A stretch of 64,000 bases of DNA from DASPWW01 sp963841715 (GTDB lineage Bacteria; Actinomycetota; Thermoleophilia; Solirubrobacterales; 70-9). Of this stretch, positions 31,925 through 41,764 are shown piece by piece. Under the pieces are notes generated by a model. It saw only the letters and a program-made list of their open reading frames with translations. It was not told the origin of the DNA and ran no database searches. The stretch's first letter is position 1, and each line of letters begins with the position of its first letter. A program made the translations under genes and the position numbers. Where the stretch lies: positions 186,001-250,000 of the forward strand of contig CAWJDP010000003.1 of the NCBI GenBank assembly GCA_963841715.1, read 5' to 3'.

Positions 31925-33316
31925 CTACGGCCCCGGCGGGACGTTCGCGGGATTGCACTGACCGGCGAGGTTGCCGTCGTCGAGGAACGGGTTCGAGCCG
32001 GAGATCGGCTGGGTCGCCGCGCCCGGGCAGCGGGTGGAGATCTGGAAGTCGAGGCCGGCGAACTGCTGGCTCTCGGGGATCGGGGTCAGCGTGCAGGTGC
32101 CGGCGACCGGCGTGCACTTGAACAGGTTCGAGTTCGCGGCGTTGACGCGCGCGTAGTGCCCGTTGCCGTCGTAGAACGAGGTCACCTCGCCGAACTTCGC
32201 CAGCCAGCCGACCAGGTCGGGGGAGTACGGCCGGATGAACTGGACCTCGTCCTGGGTCTGGTTGAGGGCGTTGATCGACGCCGGCACCGAGCGGTTGGCC
32301 TTCTTGTGGACCGAGGGAAGCTCCTTCAGCGTCGAGGCGAGGTCGTTGTGCTTGCCGCTGCGCCTGACCGTCAGGCGCAGGTTCTTGAACACGGGAACCG
32401 ACCTGCTGACGACCGGGCGCAGGTCGCGCAGGAACGGCGCCAGGTTCCGCGTCGCCGGCTTCGCGGTGCGGACGAGCGGGTCGAGGTCGTCGAGCGTCGC
32501 GCGGAGGTTGACGAAGGTCGTGTTCGCCTGGCGCAGCGTCCCGGGGAGGGCGCGCAGCGATCGGTCGAGCGCCGTGTTCTGCTGCGCGATGGCGCCGAGC
32601 GACTGGTTCGCGTTCGAGGTCAGGGCGGAGAGGTCGTTGCGGCGCTCGGCGATCCCGGTGACGACCTTCGAGCTGTCGAGCAGGAATTGAGTGAAGACCG
32701 GCTGGTCGCGGGTCAGCTCGTCGAGCACCCTCTGCGTCGACGAGAGCCCCGGGGCGATGTATTTGTAGGTCTTGTTCGCGGCCACGTTGTCACCGGAGTA
32801 GATCGCCGCGAAACCCTGGATCACGTTCTTGAGCGAGTTCCGGGTCTTGCCGTTGAAGGTGTTGAACAGCTGGTCGAGGTCGACCGGGGTCGTCGTGTCG
32901 GTCTGGGTGATGACCTGGTCGTCCGGGAGCGCGGGGTTGTTGTCGGGCCCCGGCGTGATCGAGACGTAGCGGTTGGCGATCCCGGACAGCGACGCCCAGC
33001 GGATCACCGCCGTCGTCCCCTCATGCAGGGACTCATCGGTGGAGATCGTCACCTCGGCCTGGTTGTCGTTGGTCAGCGTGATGTCCTCGACGCTTCCGAT
33101 CGGCTGACCGCCGACGAGGACCTGGTTCCCCTTCACGAGCTGGCCGCCGGTCTGGAACAGCAGCCGGTAGGTGTGGCCGCCGCCGCCTCCGAAGAGGATC
33201 AGGCCGACGAGCAGGACCGCGACGAGCAGCGCGCCGATCCCGGCGATGCGCGCCGGAGTGCTGGCCCCCGTCACGCTCGCCCTGCCGGCTCCCTCCGAAC
33301 CGCGCCCTGGGGTCAC
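31925..33316 (-). CDS. MCE-domain protein, first gene of the mce cluster
   Basis: 463 residues from GTG 33316; GTG 33274 is an in-frame alternative. Helix IAGIGALLVAVLLVGLILFG is followed by Gly-rich GGGGGH and the MCE domain (YRLLFQTGGQLVKGNQVLVG, GQPIGSVEDITLTND, WASLSGIANRYVSITPG). The helical region starts VDLDQLFNTFNGKTRNSLKN. The C-terminal Cys residues (LFKCTPVAGTCTL) may pair. Promoter-proximal in the cluster; no YrbE/MlaE permease or MlaF-type ATPase gene lies upstream within the window. Confidence 0.9.
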   Translation of the reverse strand: MTPGRGSEGAGRASVTGASTPARIAGIGALLVAVLLVGLILFGGGGGHTYRLLFQTGGQLVKGNQVLVGGQPIGSVEDITLTNDNQAEVTISTDESLHEGTTAVIRWASLSGIANRYVSITPGPDNNPALPDDQVITQTDTTTPVDLDQLFNTFNGKTRNSLKNVIQGFAAIYSGDNVAANKTYKYIAPGLSSTQRVLDELTRDQPVFTQFLLDSSKVVTGIAERRNDLSALTSNANQSLGAIAQQNTALDRSLRALPGTLRQANTTFVNLRATLDDLDPLVRTAKPATRNLAPFLRDLRPVVSRSVPVFKNLRLTVRRSGKHNDLASTLKELPSVHKKANRSVPASINALNQTQDEVQFIRPYSPDLVGWLAKFGEVTSFYDGNGHYARVNAANSNLFKCTPVAGTCTLTPIPESQQFAGLDFQISTRCPGAATQPISGSNPFLDDGNLAGQCNPANVPPGP

Positions 33317-33358
33317 GCGACCGCCGATCCCGGCTCCGGGGGCCGCGCGTCAAGCAAT

Positions 33359-33405
33359 CCGAGCCCCCGACCCTGTGCGCGATCCTTGCGCGGCCGGGGG
33401 CTCGG
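33359..33405 (-). promoter_or_regulatory. Long-stem hairpin before the first mce gene
   Basis: A perfect 11-bp stem, CCGAGCCCCCG / CGGGGGCTCGG, with a 25-nt loop that itself holds GCGC/GCGC. It lies 43-89 nt before the first mce start and has no U-tract, so a 5' UTR structure or attenuator is more likely than a terminator. Confidence 0.4.
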
Positions 33406-33719
33406 TGATCCGGTCTTGGTGGCTATCGGAGGAAAGTGATGCGTGGGCGGGGAGGGCGGCGGGCGATGAGGCTGGCTCAATCCGCGGCGTGCGTGCGCCG
33501 TCCCGCGGCAACTGCCAGTCCTCTCCATCTCCGCCACCGTACTCAGACCCGGATCAACAGATCGTTATGTGAATCGACATCCGCTCCTCTGATCTTTAGC
33601 CCGAAGGCTGGAGGCCGCGCTCCAAACGACCGGACCACGACGCCCCTCCCCAGGGCGTGACCCGGAAATCTATGCTCATCGGCGGTCGTCCGTCCAGTCG
33701 CCCGACCCCGAAACCTAAA

Positions 33720-33750
33720 GAGGCCCCGGCGGGGCGTCCGCCGGGGCCTC
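33720..33750 (-). terminator. Intrinsic terminator of the gene at 33795
   Basis: A perfect 13-bp stem GAGGCCCCGGCGG / CCGCCGGGGCCTC with a 5-nt loop, followed on the minus strand by TTTAGGTTT. It lies 45 bp past the stop. Confidence 0.85.
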
Positions 33751-33794
33751 CAAAGCCCTGCTGTCTCAGCGCCCAAATAAGGCCGGGCGCGGGC

Positions 33795-34286
33795 TTACGG
33801 CGAGAACTTCTTCGCCTTGTTCGGCGCCTTGTCGATCACGCCGGCGCCGTACTCGCCCTCGGTGTAGACGAACTGCCACTTGAGCTTGCTCGGGTTCCCG
33901 ATCGAGTCCCGGCTGAACACGTACTTGAAACCCTTGCTGCCGGAGGTCCCGACCCGCTCGGCCGGAGTCACCTCGTTCGTGTTGCAGTTCGCGACCGCGG
34001 GATCGCCGTTGACCGGACCGATCCGGAAGTCGCAGCCCTTGCTGCCGTGCGGGTTGATGAGCAGGAAGGGGAGCGACTTGCTCGCGGCCTTGCCCTTCAC
34101 CTTGGCGGTGAACTTGAGGTCGCTGCCGCTCGTGCGTGCGGATGCCTTCACGAAGTCGAACGACTTGCCGCAGCACTTGTTGTCGCCCTTCGGATCCTTG
34201 AACGAGTCGCCCTTGGCGATCGCGAGTGCCGCAATCCCTGCGGAGAGCGCGGCGGCCGCAGTCAGAACAAGCATGAACCTCTTCAT
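33795..34286 (-). CDS. Secreted protein of unknown function
   Basis: 163 residues with a signal peptide (MKRFMLVLTAAAALSAGIAA, cleavage near AIA-KG). The mature part is Lys- and Gly-rich with a Cys-Cys pair (GDNKCCGKSFDFVKASA) and two more Cys (HGSKGCDFRIG, VANCNTNEVT); disulfides are likely. AGGAGG lies about 10 nt before ATG 34286. No family recognised. It has its own terminator. Confidence 0.72.
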   Translation of the reverse strand: MKRFMLVLTAAAALSAGIAALAIAKGDSFKDPKGDNKCCGKSFDFVKASARTSGSDLKFTAKVKGKAASKSLPFLLINPHGSKGCDFRIGPVNGDPAVANCNTNEVTPAERVGTSGSKGFKYVFSRDSIGNPSKLKWQFVYTEGEYGAGVIDKAPNKAKKFSP

Positions 34287-34515
34287 GTCGTCGTGCCTCC
34301 TATGGGAGTAGAGCCGGACCTCGCGATTCCCCGCCTTGTCGACGTCAAGGTCCCGACCGGTTTCCGTTCCAGCACGGCTCCCTGCCGGAGCCGCGAACGG
34401 GTGACTGTAGCGATCCCGAGGGCGGCGCGCGCAGCCAGATCCGCTGCCAGCGGCGAGGTTGGACGCACGAACGGCTCGAGCGGCGGCCGCGACCGGTTCC
34501 GGGGCCGGGTACACG

Positions 34516-34538
34516 CTAAAGCTCAACCTGAGCTTTAG
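34516..34538. promoter_or_regulatory. Perfect 10-3-10 inverted repeat between atpE and the secreted-protein gene
   Basis: CTAAAGCTCA-ACC-TGAGCTTTAG, an unusually AT-rich palindrome in GC-rich DNA, 37 bp past the atpE stop. It has no U-tract. It could be the atpE terminator or an operator of TetR type for the downstream gene or the nearby TetR regulator. Confidence 0.5.
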
Positions 34539-34574
34539 TATGCACCGGCCCGACTCTCGAGCAGGACTTGAGGC

Positions 34575-34841
34575 CTACGCGATGAAGAACGCAACCAGGC
34601 TCATCATCAGCGCGTAGAAGACGATCGCCTCGGTGAGCGCGAATCCGAGCCACATGATGCTCTGGATCTCGCCTCGCATCTCCGGCTGCCTGGTTACGGA
34701 CTCGATCGTCTTGCCGAAGATGTAGCCGACGCCGACTCCGGGGCCGATCGCCCCGAACCCGGTCCCGAGGCCGAGCGCGATCGCCTTCGCGGCGTCGACG
34801 CTCGAGCTCGATGCGGCTGCGATTGGAATCGATGCGTCCAT
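34575..34841 (-). CDS. atpE: ATP synthase F0 subunit c (orphan)
   Basis: 88-residue proteolipid that forms the rotor ring of F-type ATP synthase. It has two membrane helices, Gly-rich first helix (ALGLGTGFGAIGPGVGVGYI), the polar loop TRQPEMRGE, and the ion-binding Glu in helix 2 (FALTEAIVFYALM). ATG 34841 is chosen with GGAGG upstream. The usual partners atpB, F, H, A, G, D and C are not beside it: upstream is TetR, downstream a secreted protein. Either a relocated single copy or a second one. Confidence 0.92.
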   Translation of the reverse strand: MDASIPIAAASSSSVDAAKAIALGLGTGFGAIGPGVGVGYIFGKTIESVTRQPEMRGEIQSIMWLGFALTEAIVFYALMMSLVAFFIA

Positions 34842-34967
34842 TTCCCCTCCTTTGGACGGGAACGCGGGCCCCGCTGAACGCGGCCCGCCGTGCATCGATC
34901 GTAGCCGGGTGCGGGAGCGGCGTGCGTGAGATCGCTCACGACTCGCCCCGCAGCGTCATACTCGGCG

Positions 34968-35573
34968 CTAGTCGGTGAGCAGGTAGCGCGCGGTCGCGAT
35001 CCCGGCCTCGAGCACGGCCGAGTGCTCGCGGTCGGGGTCGCTGAGCACCTGGAGCGCGAACCCGTCCGCGATCGCGAACAGGTAGCCGACGACGGCGTCG
35101 GCCTCGAAGCGCAGCGACACCACGCCCTCGCCCTGCTTCGAGCGCAGGATCTCGGAGACGTGGTCGCGCGTGCGCCTGAACAGGCCGCCCATCTCGCGCT
35201 CGACGTCGGCGTTGCGGCGCCCGGCGGTGAAGAGCTCGAACAGCAGCACGAAGAACCCCGGGTCGTTGTCGATCAGGTCCTCGAGGTTGGCGACGAGCGC
35301 GTCGATCACGTCGTCGACCGACTTCGCGTTCCCGAGCGGCTCGTCGAGCCTGGCGACGCGAAGCTCCGAGTCGCGGCGGACGACCTCGATCAGCAGCCGC
35401 TCCTTGGTCCCGAAGTAGTAGTGGAGCAGTCCGCGGCTGACGCCGGCCTCGCGCGATACGTGCTCGAAGGTCGAGCCCGCGATTCCGCGCGCGGCGACGC
35501 TCGAGCGCATTGCGTCGACGATCCGCTGGGCCTTCTCGCCCGTGAGCTCGCGTTGCTTGGTTGCCGCTTCCAT
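34968..35573 (-). CDS. TetR/AcrR family transcriptional regulator
   Basis: 201 residues. The N-terminal helix-turn-helix is typical (GIAGSTFEHVSREAGVSRGL then LHYYFGTKERLL, about residues 25-60), followed by an all-helical ligand domain. It lies 38 bp after the metallo-beta-lactamase-fold gene on the same strand, so that hydrolase may be co-transcribed. The palindrome at 34516 is a candidate binding site. Ligand unknown. Confidence 0.9.
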   Translation of the reverse strand: MEAATKQRELTGEKAQRIVDAMRSSVAARGIAGSTFEHVSREAGVSRGLLHYYFGTKERLLIEVVRRDSELRVARLDEPLGNAKSVDDVIDALVANLEDLIDNDPGFFVLLFELFTAGRRNADVEREMGGLFRRTRDHVSEILRSKQGEGVVSLRFEADAVVGYLFAIADGFALQVLSDPDREHSAVLEAGIATARYLLTD

Positions 35574-35611
35574 GCGAGCAGGCAGTGTAGAGACAGTGCC
35601 CGGGGAGGCGT

Positions 35612-36313
35612 TTATCGCAGCTTGACCGGCGGATTGTGGCCCGGAACGACCACCGCGGGGTCGAGATCGCGGATCCGCCGCCACTGCTCGAGCAGCTCGT
35701 CGCGCTCGGGACCGAAGTCCTCGGGCAGGTCCATCTCGTCGAAGTACTCGGGCAGCGGACCGACGCAGTCGGACGCGATCACGGTCAGCCCGTCGTCGGT
35801 GTCGGCGAGCAGCGAGATCAGGCCGTCCGAGTGCCCCGGCGTGCGCATCCACCGCAGGCCGGGCTCGATCTCCCCATCGTCGCCTTCGACGATCTCGAGC
35901 CGCGCCGTCTCGAGCTGCCCGGCGACGAGCTGCGCGTACGGCGCCTCGGTCTCGAGCTTGTGGACCCAGGTGCGCCGCTGCGGCCACGCGGCGAGAGCCT
36001 CGGCGTGGTCGAAGTGGAGATGGGTGAGGATCACGTCCTTGATCGCGTTCGCGTCGACTCCTAGCTCGCCGAGCGAGCCGAACAGCGGCGCGCCCTGCAT
36101 CACGAGCCCAGGATCGACCAGGTAGTCGCTCTCGCCCCTGATCAGGAGCGTGTTCGGAAACGCGACCATCCCGACCGTCTCACCGTCGGCCTGGAGCTGC
36201 TTGTAGCGGCGGAATCCGTCCGCCGAGCTCTCGACCGCTTGGGGCTCGGCCTCGCCGCCCGTGAGCGCGAACACGTACCGCTGCGCCGGCACGAGGATGT
36301 GAACGCTCGCCAT
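35612..36313 (-). CDS. Metallo-beta-lactamase-fold hydrolase
   Basis: 233 residues. The metal-binding motif HxHxDH is intact (ILTHLHFDHAEALAAW), with further ligands in TPGHSDGLISLL, VIASDCVGPL and VVPGHNP. The arrangement resembles N-acyl-homoserine-lactonase-like or glyoxalase II-like hydrolases; the substrate cannot be told from sequence. It ends 38 bp before the TetR gene. Confidence 0.85.
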   Translation of the reverse strand: MASVHILVPAQRYVFALTGGEAEPQAVESSADGFRRYKQLQADGETVGMVAFPNTLLIRGESDYLVDPGLVMQGAPLFGSLGELGVDANAIKDVILTHLHFDHAEALAAWPQRRTWVHKLETEAPYAQLVAGQLETARLEIVEGDDGEIEPGLRWMRTPGHSDGLISLLADTDDGLTVIASDCVGPLPEYFDEMDLPEDFGPERDELLEQWRRIRDLDPAVVVPGHNPPVKLR

Positions 36314-36389
36314 CAGGCCTCAGACATCTGGCATCTGGCATCTGACATCTGAGTCAGACCTCAGTCCGAAGTCCGAGGTCCCGAAGTCA
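36314..36389. repeat. Short imperfect tandem repeats (TGRCATC heptamers and AGTCCGA-like units)
   Basis: The gap between two minus-strand genes holds four heptamers (GACATC, TGGCATC, TGGCATC, TGACATC) followed by GAGTCAGACCTCAGTCCGAA and GTCCGAGGTCCCGAAGTC. Simple-sequence expansion; such DNA can vary in length between strains. Confidence 0.7.
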
Positions 36390-36845
36390 GGCGTTCGTGC
36401 CCGCGGTCTCCGGTGCGCTCTCGGGCGACGTTGTGGAGGCATACTCGAACTCCTCCTCGGCGCCGAACAGGCTGTCCAGAACCGCCTTGCGCAGGTCCTC
36501 GCTCAGCGCCAGCGCCAGCCCGGCGCCGATCAGCGCGAGCAGGATCACGCGGCCCCAGCGGCGCTTGCGGCGCTTGCCCTTGAGCTGGTCCGAGGCCTCG
36601 CGCAGTGACTCAGCCGCGGAGCGCAGCTCACGGTGGACCTTCTTGTCCTCCATGATCGCCTTCGTCGGGGCCTTGCCGTTGGCGACCCGGCCGTACGCGT
36701 TGCGGGCCGAGTCGAAGGCGTCGCGCAGGTTCGCGCGCAGCTCCTCGTCCTCGATCAGGCGCTGGACGTAGGGATTCGAGCGCAGCGCGGACGCGGCTTC
36801 GCCGGCCCTCTTCGCGGACTGCTGCGCGCGACTGCTGCTTGCCAT
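36387..36845 (-). CDS. Membrane-anchored protein of unknown function
   Basis: 152 residues. A helical, charged N-terminal half (residues 1-90, including a Lys/Arg patch KGKRRKRRWG) precedes one membrane helix (VILLALIGAGLALALS, about 99-115) and an acidic C-terminus (FGAEEEFEYAS). The layout recalls YtxH-type stress proteins but no diagnostic motif is seen. It follows lon on the chromosome but is transcribed toward the MBL gene, separated from lon by about 60 bp. Confidence 0.7.
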   Translation of the reverse strand: MASSSRAQQSAKRAGEAASALRSNPYVQRLIEDEELRANLRDAFDSARNAYGRVANGKAPTKAIMEDKKVHRELRSAAESLREASDQLKGKRRKRRWGRVILLALIGAGLALALSEDLRKAVLDSLFGAEEEFEYASTTSPESAPETAGTNA

Positions 36846-36906
36846 CGATCCTCTCCTCGATCCGGTTCCGGTTCGCTCGCTCAGCTTATACCCGAAATGC
36901 CAGCGG

Positions 36907-39312
<2,406 letters not shown>

Positions 39313-39319
39313 CTAAGCC

Positions 39320-39760
39320 CTAGTCCCCGCCGCGCTCGATCGGGACCGAGCGCGAGCGCTCCTCACGGGTGACCAACGGCAGCTCGATGCGCAGGATGCC
39401 GTCCTCATAGGTCGCGCTCGCGCGCTCAGCGTCGACGTCGGCGCTGAGCTCGACGACGCGCCGGAACCGCCCCGTGTCGATCTCGATCAGCTGGTAGACG
39501 CGGCCCTCGGTCTCCTGGACGGCGCGCTCGCCGCTGATCACGAGCGTGCGGCCGCTGAGCTCGAGGTTGATCGCGCCGGGCGAGATTCCCGCGAGGTCCG
39601 CCTTGACGATCGCCTTCGCGGGATCGCCGCAGTAGTAGACGTCCAGTCTCGGGGCGAACCCGGTTCCCGGGCGGGGCCGACTCCACATCCCGCCGAGGAA
39701 CTCATCCATCTCGCGGCGCACGCGCTCGAAGTCGACGAACGGATCTCGCTGCCTCGGCAT
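39320..39760 (-). CDS. Hsp20 / alpha-crystallin small heat-shock protein
   Basis: 146 residues. N-terminus rich in Arg and aromatic residues (FVDFERVRREMDEFLGGMWS). The alpha-crystallin domain runs about 45-135 (VKADLAGISPGAINLELSGR, LVISGER, DGILRIELP). Holds unfolding proteins in the cytoplasm. Likely one operon with lon; no CIRCE or HAIR repeat was recognised in the 85 bp upstream. Confidence 0.93.
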   Translation of the reverse strand: MPRQRDPFVDFERVRREMDEFLGGMWSRPRPGTGFAPRLDVYYCGDPAKAIVKADLAGISPGAINLELSGRTLVISGERAVQETEGRVYQLIEIDTGRFRRVVELSADVDAERASATYEDGILRIELPLVTREERSRSVPIERGGD

Positions 39761-39845
39761 TCGGGCTCAAGATTAGCCGGGAGCCGGAGCCCGGAGGGGA
39801 GCAGACGGGCGCCACGCGGCCGCTGCAACTAGTGTTGTCGTCGAC

Positions 39846-40364
39846 GTGGAGCAGGCAACCGAGAGCGGCACCGACACCGCGTCCGTGACGCGAAGCTACT
39901 TCGACGCGATCGCGCGCCACGACCTCGACAGGATGGTCGCGGTCTGGGAGCCCGGCAGCACCGACAACCTCGTAGGGATGGCCGAGGTCGCGGTGCCGGC
40001 CGGGCTGCGGGAGTGGTTCGGCGGGATCTTCGCCGCGTTTCCCGACTTCGGCCTCGAGATCCTCGACCTCGTCGTCGAGGGAGAGTCGGCGGCCGTGCGC
40101 TGGCGCGCCAACGGGACGTTCTCCGGCCCCGGCCGCTTCGAGGGGCTCGCCCCGACCGGCGCGAGCATCGAGATCACGGGCTTCGACCTGCTGACCGTCG
40201 TCGACGGCAAGGTCCGTCACAACGAGGCCTACTTGAACGCCGCCGAGCTCGCCCGCCAGCTCGGGGCGCTTCCCCCCGCCGGCTCGGTTCAGGAGCGCGC
40301 GATGACCGCGCTCCTGAACCTCAAAACGGGGATTAGGGGGCGCTTGCGGCGCCGTCATCAATAA
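39846..40364 (+). CDS. SnoaL-like / NTF2-fold protein
   Basis: 172 residues from a GTG. The NTF2-like fold is suggested by VTRSYFDAIARHDLDRMVAV, FGGIFAAFPDFGLEILDLVV, VRWRANGTFSGP and FDLLTVVDGKVRHNEAYLN, the pattern of SnoaL-type polyketide cyclases and ketosteroid-isomerase-like proteins. Substrate unknown. Its stop codon overlaps the first base of the 52-bp tandem repeat. Confidence 0.8.
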   Translation: MEQATESGTDTASVTRSYFDAIARHDLDRMVAVWEPGSTDNLVGMAEVAVPAGLREWFGGIFAAFPDFGLEILDLVVEGESAAVRWRANGTFSGPGRFEGLAPTGASIEITGFDLLTVVDGKVRHNEAYLNAAELARQLGALPPAGSVQERAMTALLNLKTGIRGRLRRRHQ

Positions 40365-40537
40365 CACCCACCTGCCAGTCGCCTCACATTCGGGCTGCGC
40401 CCGATGTTCGGCGCCACACCCTGACACCCACCTGCCAGTCGCCTCACATTCGGGCTGCGCCCGATGTTCGGCGCCACACCCGATGACACCCACCTGCCAG
40501 TCGCCTCACATTCGGGCTGCGCCCGATGTTCGGCGCC
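40364..40537. repeat. Three identical 52-bp tandem repeats
   Basis: Units at 40364-40415, 40424-40475 and 40486-40537 appear identical (52 of 52), with 8- and 10-bp linkers that also begin ACACCC. Each unit starts ACACCCACCTGCCAGTCGC and contains a hairpin (CATTCGGGC-TGC-GCCCGATG) and the palindrome GGCGCC. The first 19 nt match the tail of the leaders at 31837 and 52359 (18 of 19, opposite sense). It lies between convergent genes and abuts both stops. Confidence 0.95.
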
Positions 40538-40538
40538 A

Positions 40539-41333
40539 TTACATCTCGTAGCTAACGCCCTCCCGCGCGACCTCGACCGGAGCGCCGAAGCCCTCGGCCG
40601 CCTCGCGCCTCGCGACGTCGGCCTCGAGCTCGTCGCTGATGTGGGTGAGGACGACGCGCTCGGCACCCGCCATCCGCGCCCGCTCACCGGCCTCGCGCGC
40701 GGTCATGTGGCCGCGATCGGGCCGGTCCTCCGGTAGCGCCAGCGTCGCCTCGACGAGCAGCAGCCCCGTGTCGCGCGCGGTCTCGACGAGCTCGTCGCTG
40801 GGCCCACAGTCGGCGCCGAAGGTGAACCGTCCCCCGCCGTCGCCGGCACTGAAGTCGACCGCGTACGCGGGGACGTAATGGGGGACATGGTGGAAGCTCG
40901 CCCGCAGCGGTCCGATCTCGACCGCCCCGCCCGGCTCGTACTCCTCGATCTCGAACGCGTCCTCGATCAGGTCGCCGTCACCCCATGCTCCGACTACGCG
41001 GCGAAGCGTCTCGCGCGTCCCGGGCGGTCCGATCAGCCGCGGTCGCGCAGGATCGTCGGTCCCCGGCCACCTGCCGACCGGCTCGCGCTGCTGACGTGGG
41101 GAGAGCGTGAGCGCGTACGAGTACGGGACGAGGTCGAGGAAGTGATCGGCGTGGAGGTGGGAAAGCACGACCGCGTCGACTTCGGTGTAGTCGTGGCGCG
41201 CGCGGAGCTTCGAGAAAACGCCGTTGCCGCAGTCGAGCAGGACCGTCGTATCCGCCGCGTCGACGAGGTAGCCGCTGCACGCCCCGTCCGCGTCCTGCCA
41301 CGCCGGGGACTTGCCGAGGATTGTGAGCCGCAT
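40539..41333 (-). CDS. Metallo-beta-lactamase-fold protein, RNase Z-like group
   Basis: 264 residues. N-terminus MRLTILGKSPAWQDADGACS and the metal motif LSHLHADHFLDL, with HVPHYVPAYAV, FGADCGPSDELVE, ATLALPEDRPDRGHMTAREA and VLTHISDE. This is the arrangement of RNase Z/arylsulfatase-like family members that keep GHMTAREAG. True tRNA 3'-endonuclease activity is uncertain. The stop abuts the tandem repeat array. Confidence 0.85.
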   Translation of the reverse strand: MRLTILGKSPAWQDADGACSGYLVDAADTTVLLDCGNGVFSKLRARHDYTEVDAVVLSHLHADHFLDLVPYSYALTLSPRQQREPVGRWPGTDDPARPRLIGPPGTRETLRRVVGAWGDGDLIEDAFEIEEYEPGGAVEIGPLRASFHHVPHYVPAYAVDFSAGDGGGRFTFGADCGPSDELVETARDTGLLLVEATLALPEDRPDRGHMTAREAGERARMAGAERVVLTHISDELEADVARREAAEGFGAPVEVAREGVSYEM

Positions 41334-41363
41334 GGTGCGCTCGCCACTGTAGCCCGGCGGAGC

Positions 41364-41570
41364 TCAGGCGCCCGCGAGTCCCTCGCCGACCGGGCGAGTT
41401 CGCCCGCCGTCGCGGAGCAGCAGCGCCGGCTGGCGGGGCGGCACCAGGCCCTGAGGGGTATCGGGCCTGAACGTCGCGCACGGCTCGTCGAGGTCGAGCG
41501 CGCAGAGGCGGTTGCAGCGGAAGAAGCAGTCGTCGCAGGTGTGTCGCTGCTTTCGCTTCCCGCTCGCCAT
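41364..41570 (-). CDS. Small Cys-rich protein, possible metal binder
   Basis: 68 residues. The first half has five Cys (HTCDDCFFRCNRLCALDLDE then PCATFRP), a spacing that could hold zinc or an iron-sulfur cluster. The rest is Pro/Arg-rich (PPRQPALLLRDGGRTRPVGE). ATG 41570 is chosen as the start nearest the Cys motif. No family recognised. It lies 30 bp upstream of the RNase Z-like gene, same strand. Confidence 0.6.
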   Translation of the reverse strand: MASGKRKQRHTCDDCFFRCNRLCALDLDEPCATFRPDTPQGLVPPRQPALLLRDGGRTRPVGEGLAGA

Positions 41571-41623
41571 CGCCCGGCGGCCATCATCGCACCACCAACA
41601 CACTCTCGCGGGCGCTTTTGCGG

Positions 41624-41667
41624 AAATCGCTGCATAATTCCGCGCGCGGATGAAATCCCTGCAAATC
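41624..41667. promoter_or_regulatory. Direct repeat AAATCSCTGCA in a divergent promoter region
   Basis: AAATCGCTGCATAAT (41624-41638) and AAATCCCTGCAAATC (41653-41667) are 29 bp apart in an AT-richer part of the 194-bp region between the Cys-rich gene and the fatty acid hydroxylase. GCGGAA ... TTCCGC frames the first. Candidate paired operator sites about 100-140 bp from the hydroxylase start. Confidence 0.4.
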
Positions 41668-41764
41668 GTCAATTTTGGCGAACCGGGTGCGAAGAAAGCC
41701 TGCTCTTTGGGGGGCTTTCGCCCGGGCGGGCCGCGGCGGCGGGCCTGCGGCTAGAATTGTCGCG

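Larger units (their letters stand above)
33317..33794. other. 478-bp intergenic region upstream of the mce cluster
   Basis: No convincing gene. It contains an 11-bp stem hairpin (33359-33405) in the likely 5' UTR or promoter region of the mce cluster, and the terminator of the gene at 33795 (33720-33750). A less GC-rich stretch (about 33540-33610: ATCAACAGATCGTTATGTGA) may hold the mce promoter, but no clear -35/-10 pair is visible. Confidence 0.6.

Noticed and set aside
40364..40537. CRISPR array
   Set aside because: The units are 52 bp with only 8-10 bp linkers that repeat ACACCC; CRISPR needs unique spacers of about 30 bp, and no cas gene is nearby.
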